Below are positions 29,418 to 32,673 of a stretch of 32,673 bases of DNA, in pieces. The stretch is from assembly GCA_036257565.1 (NCBI GenBank), contig DATAFH010000036.1, positions 1 to 32,673 on the forward strand, given 5' to 3'. Both the position numbers and the translations under genes were made by a program. Source of the stretch: DASSUW01 sp036257565. GTDB lineage: Bacteria; Actinomycetota; Thermoleophilia; Solirubrobacterales; Solirubrobacteraceae. Every line of letters starts with the position of its first letter. The stretch's first letter is position 1. Below the pieces are notes generated by a model. That model did not search any database. It was not told the DNA's origin and worked only from the letters and a program-made list of their open reading frames with translations.

Positions 29418-29434
29418 TGTCACGGAGATGTAAC
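29418..29434. promoter_or_regulatory. TGTCAC/TGTAAC direct repeat upstream of dnaB
   Basis: TGTCAC and TGTAAC (plus strand) repeat with an 11-base period inside the 121-base gap between rplI and dnaB. That spacing fits a dimer of an OmpR-type response regulator; actinobacterial MtrA sites are reported to have a similar GTAAC repeat form. This is speculative. Confidence 0.3.
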
Positions 29435-29462
29435 CGAGGCGGCGCGAAGACTGCCGGCGGCG

Positions 29463-29915
29463 CTACTTCTGCTCGGTGACCATCGTCTTCACCGACGCGG
29501 TGACGCCGGGCGCCACCTCGATCTCGACCATCCGCGTCCCGACGCTCCGGATCGGCTCGTCGAGGCGGATGTCGCGCCGGTCGATGGTGATCTTGCGGGC
29601 GTCCTTGATCGCGTCCGAGATGTCCTGCGAGGTGACTGAGCCGAAGAGCCGGCCATCCTCGCCCGCCTGGTGCGCGATGGTGAGGACCGTGCGGTTGAGG
29701 ATCTCGGCGGTGTCCCGGGCCTTGGTCGCGGCGTCGGCGACGGCGCGGTCGGCCGCCTCGCGGCGCCGGGCAGCGGCCGCGATAGAGCCCTTCGTCGCGG
29801 GCTCGGCGAGATTGCGCGGCATGAGGAAGTTGCGCAGGTAGCCCTTCGAGACGTCGACGACCGCTCCGCGCTCGCCGAGCTGCTCCACGTCCTGGAGGAG
29901 AATCGCCTGGGGCAT
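29463..29915 (-). CDS. rplI: Large ribosomal subunit protein bL9
   Basis: This 150-residue bL9 has the N-terminal domain signature AILLQDVEQLGERGAVVDVS followed by GYLRNFLMPRNLAEPAT. A long connecting helix (ARRREAADRAVADAATKARD) follows, and a C-terminal domain with EDGRLFGSVTSQDISDAI. It binds 23S rRNA domain V and spans the L1 stalk base. The length is normal. ATG at 29915 follows rpsR by 6 bases, so the two are co-transcribed. A 121-base gap with its own promoter signals separates it from dnaB. Confidence 0.97.
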   Translation of the reverse strand: MPQAILLQDVEQLGERGAVVDVSKGYLRNFLMPRNLAEPATKGSIAAAARRREAADRAVADAATKARDTAEILNRTVLTIAHQAGEDGRLFGSVTSQDISDAIKDARKITIDRRDIRLDEPIRSVGTRMVEIEVAPGVTASVKTMVTEQK

Positions 29916-29921
29916 GGGCGC

Positions 29922-30245
29922 CTAGCGCTCCCGGTCGCGATCCCGGGGCCCGCGCTCGCGGTCGTCGCGCGACTCGCGCGTGTCGCCCACGTAGGGCAGG
30001 AGCGCCAGCTCGCGGGCACGCTTCACGGCCGTGGCGATCTGGTTCTGATGCCGCCGGCACGCGCCGGTGATCCGCCGCGAGCGGATCTTGCCGCGGTCCG
30101 AGATGAACTTGCGCAGCGCGGTGATGTCCTTGTAGTCGACGAACTCGACCTTGTCCCGGCAGTACGGGCAGGACTTGCGGCGCCCGGCGCCGGGCCCGCC
30201 CTTCCGATCACGCCGGCGCGTCGGCCGGCTGCGCTGCTTTGCCAC
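29922..30245 (-). CDS. rpsR: Small ribosomal subunit protein bS18 with charged C-terminal tail
   Basis: This 107-residue bS18 is of the zinc-binding form, with candidate ligands C26 and C29 (CPYC) and C63 and H66 (ACRRHQ). The core VDYKDITALRKFISDRGKI and IATAVKRARELALLPYV are typical. The core ends near residue 86; about 20 further residues (ESRDDRERGPRDRDRER) form an alternating-charge tail not seen in most homologues of 75-90 residues. GTG at 30245 is the start. The 98-base gap from ssb contains a hairpin and TAACCT, possibly an internal promoter. bS18 pairs with bS6 on the 30S platform. Confidence 0.96.
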   Translation of the reverse strand: MAKQRSRPTRRRDRKGGPGAGRRKSCPYCRDKVEFVDYKDITALRKFISDRGKIRSRRITGACRRHQNQIATAVKRARELALLPYVGDTRESRDDRERGPRDRDRER

Positions 30246-30327
30246 GTTCGAAAACCTCTCTTGACTGCCGTGAGCTCGAAACCGGCGAACAGGTTAGCGG
30301 GCGGGCGGCGGCGCCCCCGGGCCGGGA

Positions 30328-30344
30328 GCGCCGCGAGGCGGCGC
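30328..30344 (-). terminator. GC hairpin right after ssb
   Basis: GCGCCGC-GAG-GCGGCGC makes a perfect 7-bp stem with a 3-base loop abutting the ssb stop codon. It has no U-run. It may be a weak terminator or a stabiliser of the ssb message. Confidence 0.4.
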
Positions 30345-30814
30345 TAGAACGGGATGTCGTCGTCGCCCGCCGAGTTGCTGCCGCTGCCGGCGGGCGTGCC
30401 GGCGGGCTCGAAGTCGCGGGTGTCGGCCGGGACGTCGGAGCGCGGCGTGAAGCCGTTGCCGCCGCCGCCCGCGTCGTCGCGGCTGCCGAGGAACTGGACC
30501 GAGTCGGCGATGATCTCGACCGCCTGGCGCTTCTGGCCCTCGGGGGTCTCCCACTCGCGCCACTCCAGGCGGCCGTCGATGGCGACCGGGCGGCCCTTGG
30601 AGAGGAAGCGGGCGCAGTTCTCGCCCTGCGCGCCCCAGACGGTCACGTCGAAGTAGTTGGCCTTGTCGGTCCACTCACCGCCGGCATCCCGACGACGGGT
30701 GTTGGTGGCGATCCGCAGGCTGCACACCGACGTGCCGCCCGACGTGGAGCGAAGCTCGGGATCGCGGGTGAGGTTGCCGGTGATGACGACCCGGTTGATG
30801 TTGGTGGCGGCCAC
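30344..30814 (-). CDS. ssb: Single-stranded DNA-binding protein
   Basis: This 156-residue SSB has an N-terminal OB fold (about 1-105) with INRVVITGNLTRDPELR, SVCSLRIATNTRR, ANYFDVTVWGAQGENCARFL, GRPVAIDGRLEWREWETPEG and AVEIIADSVQFLG. A Gly-rich linker follows, then the acidic tip DDDIPF that recruits replication proteins. GTG at 30814 is the start: AAAGGAG lies 5 bases upstream and the protein begins at the conserved A-A-T-N-I-N-R-V. Longer in-frame extension upstream would cross the promoter. A TAGACT element 47 bases upstream gives it a promoter separate from rpsF. Confidence 0.97.
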   Translation of the reverse strand: MAATNINRVVITGNLTRDPELRSTSGGTSVCSLRIATNTRRRDAGGEWTDKANYFDVTVWGAQGENCARFLSKGRPVAIDGRLEWREWETPEGQKRQAVEIIADSVQFLGSRDDAGGGGNGFTPRSDVPADTRDFEPAGTPAGSGSNSAGDDDIPF

Positions 30815-30861
30815 GGAGGCTCCTTTCGGCTGCTCAGGCTCTCGAAATTCGATGGACGCCG

Positions 30862-30867
30862 AGTCTA
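30862..30867 (-). promoter_or_regulatory. TAGACT -10 element of ssb
   Basis: On the minus strand TAGACT (30867-30862) lies in the 151-base gap between rpsF and ssb. The predicted leader of about 40 bases contains the AAAGGAG ribosome-binding site. Confidence 0.5.
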
Positions 30868-30921
30868 GGGGTGGGGTCGGCGGCTTCAGCTCACCCGCCG
30901 CATGTTGCGACGAATAATTGA

Positions 30922-30946
30922 CTCCCCCGTTACAAACCCCGGGGAG
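30922..30946 (-). terminator. Weak hairpin after rpsF
   Basis: CTCCCC and GGGGAG can pair (6 bp, 13-base loop) just beyond the rpsF stop, followed on the minus strand by an AT-rich TCAATTATT. This is a possible attenuator or terminator; low confidence. Confidence 0.3.
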
Positions 30947-30965
30947 AGAGCCAGAGAGGGGCGGC

Positions 30966-31343
30966 TCAGCTCGGCTCGTCGACGGCAGCCGCGGGTGCGG
31001 CGGCGACCGAGAGCGCGGCGGGGCGCAGATCTGGAGGCGGCGGCGTGCCGGGCCGGAGCTTGATGATCCGGAAGCGCAGGATGCCGTCCGTGATCTTGAG
31101 GTTGTGGTCGAGCTGCTCGAGCAGCGAGCTCGGTCCGCGGAACTGCAGCAGGTGGTAGTCCGCCTCGCCTTGCTTGCGGACCTCATAGACCGTGGGGCGG
31201 ACGCCCCAGTCGTGGCGGCCGACGATCTCCCCGGCCCGATCGATCGCGTCCTCGACGTTCGCGAGGATCGTGTCGCGCCGCTCCTGCTCGATCGCGTTGT
31301 CGAGGAGGAGAATGAGGTCGTAGATCGGGGCTTCCTTCGCCAT
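30966..31343 (-). CDS. rpsF: Small ribosomal subunit protein bS6
   Basis: This 125-residue bS6 contains YDLILLLDNAIEQERRDTIL, WGVRPTVYEVRKQGEADYHL and LEQLDHNLKITDGILRFRII. The ferredoxin-like core ends near residue 97; a Pro/Ala-rich tail (RPGTPPPPDLRPAALS and AAAPAAAVDEPS) follows, longer than the usual 95-100 residue protein. ATG at 31343 is 11 bases after TAGCAT on the minus strand, so the leader would be short and would leave no room for the bS6:bS18-binding leader RNA known in many bacteria. It opens the ribosomal-replication cluster and is divergent from the anchored orphan at 31404. Confidence 0.96.
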   Translation of the reverse strand: MAKEAPIYDLILLLDNAIEQERRDTILANVEDAIDRAGEIVGRHDWGVRPTVYEVRKQGEADYHLLQFRGPSSLLEQLDHNLKITDGILRFRIIKLRPGTPPPPDLRPAALSVAAAPAAAVDEPS

Positions 31344-31403
31344 TGCGGCGGCGGATGCTAGCAGCGCGGGGCGAACCCGCCGGGCCGTTTCCCTAGGGCA
31401 GCC

Positions 31404-31937
31404 ATGGGACCGGAAGCGCTGCGCCGCATCCGCTGGGGCAACGTCGGGCGGCTCGCCGGCGGGCTTGCCGTGATCGCCGCCGTGGTGGCCTGGCCGCGCC
31501 TCGCGCCGCCCCAGCCGGCGCTGCCCAGCGAGGTCGCGCGCCCGCTCGACGGCCTCGGGATCGACCCCGCGGCGACCCCGCCGGCCGAGCTGCTCGTGCC
31601 GCAGCCGCGCCAGCGGACACGTGGCTCCGAGCGACGGGCGCGCGAGACGCGCCGCGGGAGATCCGCGACCGGCGATGCGCGGGCGCGCAGGAAGCGCCGC
31701 GCGCGCAGGATGACCGGCGCCGGCGAGCGCCGGCGCTCGGAGGTCCAGGCCCGGCCGGATCCAGGCAGCGGCGCGCCCAACGGGCGGGAGGAGGGCGGCG
31801 GAGTGCCCGGGTCCCGCGAGAGAGCCTCGGGCGGACAACGCCGACCCGACCCACCCGCGGCAGCTGACCGACCCGCGGCGGCGACGCCCGACGAAGACCC
31901 CGCGCAGACCGAGTTCGGCTTCGAAGAGGGCGGCTGA
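31404..31937 (+). CDS. Membrane-anchored, Arg-rich low-complexity protein
   Basis: This 177-residue protein has one hydrophobic N-terminal segment (about 17-31, GLAVIAAVVAW) with a positively charged start, so it is probably membrane-anchored. The rest is predicted disordered: Pro-rich, then strongly basic (RARRKRRARRM, ERRAR), then Gly/Pro/Asp-rich with an acidic end (TEFGFEEGG). No domain or motif is recognisable. Low-complexity composition means it may be over-called, but a start codon, a TAGGGC -10-like box 4 bases upstream and a location after a divergent promoter support it. Function unknown. Confidence 0.5.
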   Translation: MGPEALRRIRWGNVGRLAGGLAVIAAVVAWPRLAPPQPALPSEVARPLDGLGIDPAATPPAELLVPQPRQRTRGSERRARETRRGRSATGDARARRKRRARRMTGAGERRRSEVQARPDPGSGAPNGREEGGGVPGSRERASGGQRRPDPPAAADRPAAATPDEDPAQTEFGFEEGG

Positions 31938-32310
31938 TCGGCCTCGGGGACGCCGGTCGCGGCCGGCTCTCGGGTTCGGGGCCGCAGCGCTGGCTCGGCG
32001 GCCGGCCTGGCCGTGCCACGGGCCGGGTTGACGGCAACGGCGCTGGGTACGGAGGATGAGGAGGCGTGCGGGATGCACAAAGGGGCCACTCGCGACGCGT
32101 TCGGCGGTGGGTTGGCCGGTTGCGTGCCGCTACGGCACGTAAGTGGCCACGCAGCGCATCCGGTGACGGCAGTTGTCCACTTTCATGTCGCGACGGCACC
32201 TAACCGGCCACGACCCGCAAGCGACGACGCCCATTGTCCGCTGTTGTGCCGCCACCCTCCCTACCCAGCCGCAGTTGACGTTCCCCGCCGCGAAGCCGGA
32301 CCCGTCCGGC
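31938..32310. repeat. Non-coding region with degenerate inverted and direct repeats (possible IS ends)
   Basis: No convincing gene is seen in this stretch of about 370 bases. Four related pieces occur: 32082-32099, 32118-32148 (inverted), 32175-32205 and 32236-32255. The second and third are 31-base inverted repeats matching at 22 of 31 positions by eye, built on GGCCACTT and CGGCAC(n)2AACC. A perfect 7-bp hairpin (32123-32139) lies in the second. Multiple short terminal repeats recall ends of IS21-like elements, but no transposase is present. Confidence 0.4.
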
Positions 32311-32340
32311 TTGACAACACGGCAGCTGTACCGGTATAGT
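32311..32340 (+). promoter_or_regulatory. Near-consensus promoter of the LacI-family gene
   Basis: TTGACA (32311-32316) and TATAGT (32335-32340) are 18 bases apart, the best sigma-70-like promoter in the window. Transcription would start near 32347, leaving about 8 bases of leader. Confidence 0.75.
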
Positions 32341-32354
32341 CTGTACCAGTACAG
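32326..32354 (+). promoter_or_regulatory. Tandem palindromes, probable LacI-family operators
   Basis: Two 14-base palindromes repeat with a 15-base period. CTGTACCGGTATAG (32326-32339) has a central CG and covers the -10. CTGTACCAGTACAG (32341-32354) has perfect 6-base arms and runs up to the ATG. Their position fits autorepression. Confidence 0.6.
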
Positions 32355-32673
32355 ATGACGCGCCGCCGCTCCTCGCACTCACGTCCTGCCGTCACGCTCG
32401 CCACCGTCGCCGAGGCGGTCGGGGTGTCCCGGATGACCGTGTCGAATGCGTACAACCGGCCCGATCAGCTCTCCCCCGAGCTGCGCGATCGGGTGTTCGC
32501 GGTCGCCGAGGAGCTCGGCTACTCCGGGCCGAATCCCGTCGCGCGGACGCTGTCGCGCGGCGAGACCGGGTCGATCGGGCTCGTGCTCGACTACCCGCTC
32601 ACGCTCGCGTTGACCGACCCCGCCGCCCAGGCCTTCGTCCACGGCGTGGCCGCCGGCACCGAGGAGCGGGGGC
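32355..32673 (+). CDS. LacI-family transcriptional regulator, N-terminal part
   Basis: The first 106 residues are present; the frame runs off the window. After a short basic lead (TRRRSSHSRP) comes the LacI helix-turn-helix VTLATVAEAVGVSRMTVSNA with the hinge region YNRPDQLSPELRDRVFAVAE. Next are ELGYSGPNPVARTLSRGETG and the start of the periplasmic-binding-protein-like sensor domain (SIGLVLDYPLTLALTDPAAQ). Such regulators usually repress sugar or nucleoside uptake genes and release DNA on binding the sugar. ATG at 32355 follows a strong promoter with two palindromes, suggesting autoregulation. Targets must lie beyond the window. Confidence 0.92.
   Translation, partial: MTRRRSSHSRPAVTLATVAEAVGVSRMTVSNAYNRPDQLSPELRDRVFAVAEELGYSGPNPVARTLSRGETGSIGLVLDYPLTLALTDPAAQAFVHGVAAGTEERG

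Noticed and set aside
1..32673. CRISPR array, rRNA operon, inteins, riboswitches or complete transposons
   Set aside because: I saw no regularly spaced identical repeats, no rRNA-like stretches, no intein in dnaB, no recognisable riboswitch and no transposase or integrase gene.

Overview
This window looks like core chromosome of a high-GC Actinomycetota, most probably a deep-branching lineage such as Thermoleophilia (Solirubrobacterales-like). That placement is inferred from the strongly GC-biased third codon positions, abundant GTG/TTG starts, leaderless-looking promoters with a TAnnnT -10 and weak -35, a b6-type split cytochrome bc complex, and the rpsF-ssb-rpsR-rplI-dnaB order followed by a DnaC-like helicase loader. 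No sequence search was possible. Coding density is very high. Many genes overlap by 1-4 bases, and three convergent pairs share their last bases.

Layout. 1-943: the 3' end of a VapC-like PIN toxin, then a membrane-anchored orphan. 1058-4182: a bifunctional-nuclease-domain protein facing a minus-strand operon (class I aminotransferase, Ddl ligase, VOC protein). 4208-6258: a DUF4126-like membrane protein and a type I phosphodiesterase. 6255-7028 (minus): a YmdB-type phosphodiesterase, with start codons only 9 bases from a divergent AI-2E-family transporter that carries a C-terminal zinc ribbon. 8304-10342: an ABC-2 type exporter.

10353-19942 is a respiratory super-cluster. It holds hemB, a fused siroheme decarboxylase (AhbA-AhbB-like), hemL, an orphan, the menaquinol:cytochrome c reductase genes (Rieske, cytochrome b6, subunit IV fused to cytochrome c), menG, a polyprenyl diphosphate synthase, a small zinc-ribbon protein on the opposite strand, tatA and tatC. 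Together these supply tetrapyrrole, quinone, the bc complex and the Tat route that would insert the Rieske protein.

19949-25806: a TPR-like membrane protein, tRNA-Lys(CTT), a methyltransferase lacking its N-terminal third next to the tRNA, a class II glutamine amidotransferase with a strong terminator, an ArsR-SRPBCC operon with a clear operator, a class IV aminotransferase, a possible 39-codon gene, a UDP-GlcNAc 2-epimerase and an RDD membrane protein. 25803-31343 (minus): rpsF, ssb, rpsR, rplI, dnaB, a DnaC-like ATPase and purA. 31404-32673: an Arg-rich anchored orphan, about 400 bases of non-coding DNA with degenerate IS-end-like repeats, and the start of a LacI-family regulator under a near-consensus promoter with two tandem palindromes.

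The most notable non-gene signal is a CTAGACT -10 element just upstream of six genes (bfn, hemB, tRNA-Lys, purA, dnaB, ssb). Close relatives (TAGAGT, GAGACT, TAGCCT, CATACT, TATCGT) sit 6-7 bases before the start codon of several others. In two cases the upstream gene's TAG stop codon is itself the start of the -10 box. I did not find a clearly new defence or mobile system. The best leads are the AhbAB fusion inside an aerobic-type respiratory cluster, the orphan at 13653-14123, the 39-codon small ORF and the zinc-ribbon AI-2E protein.
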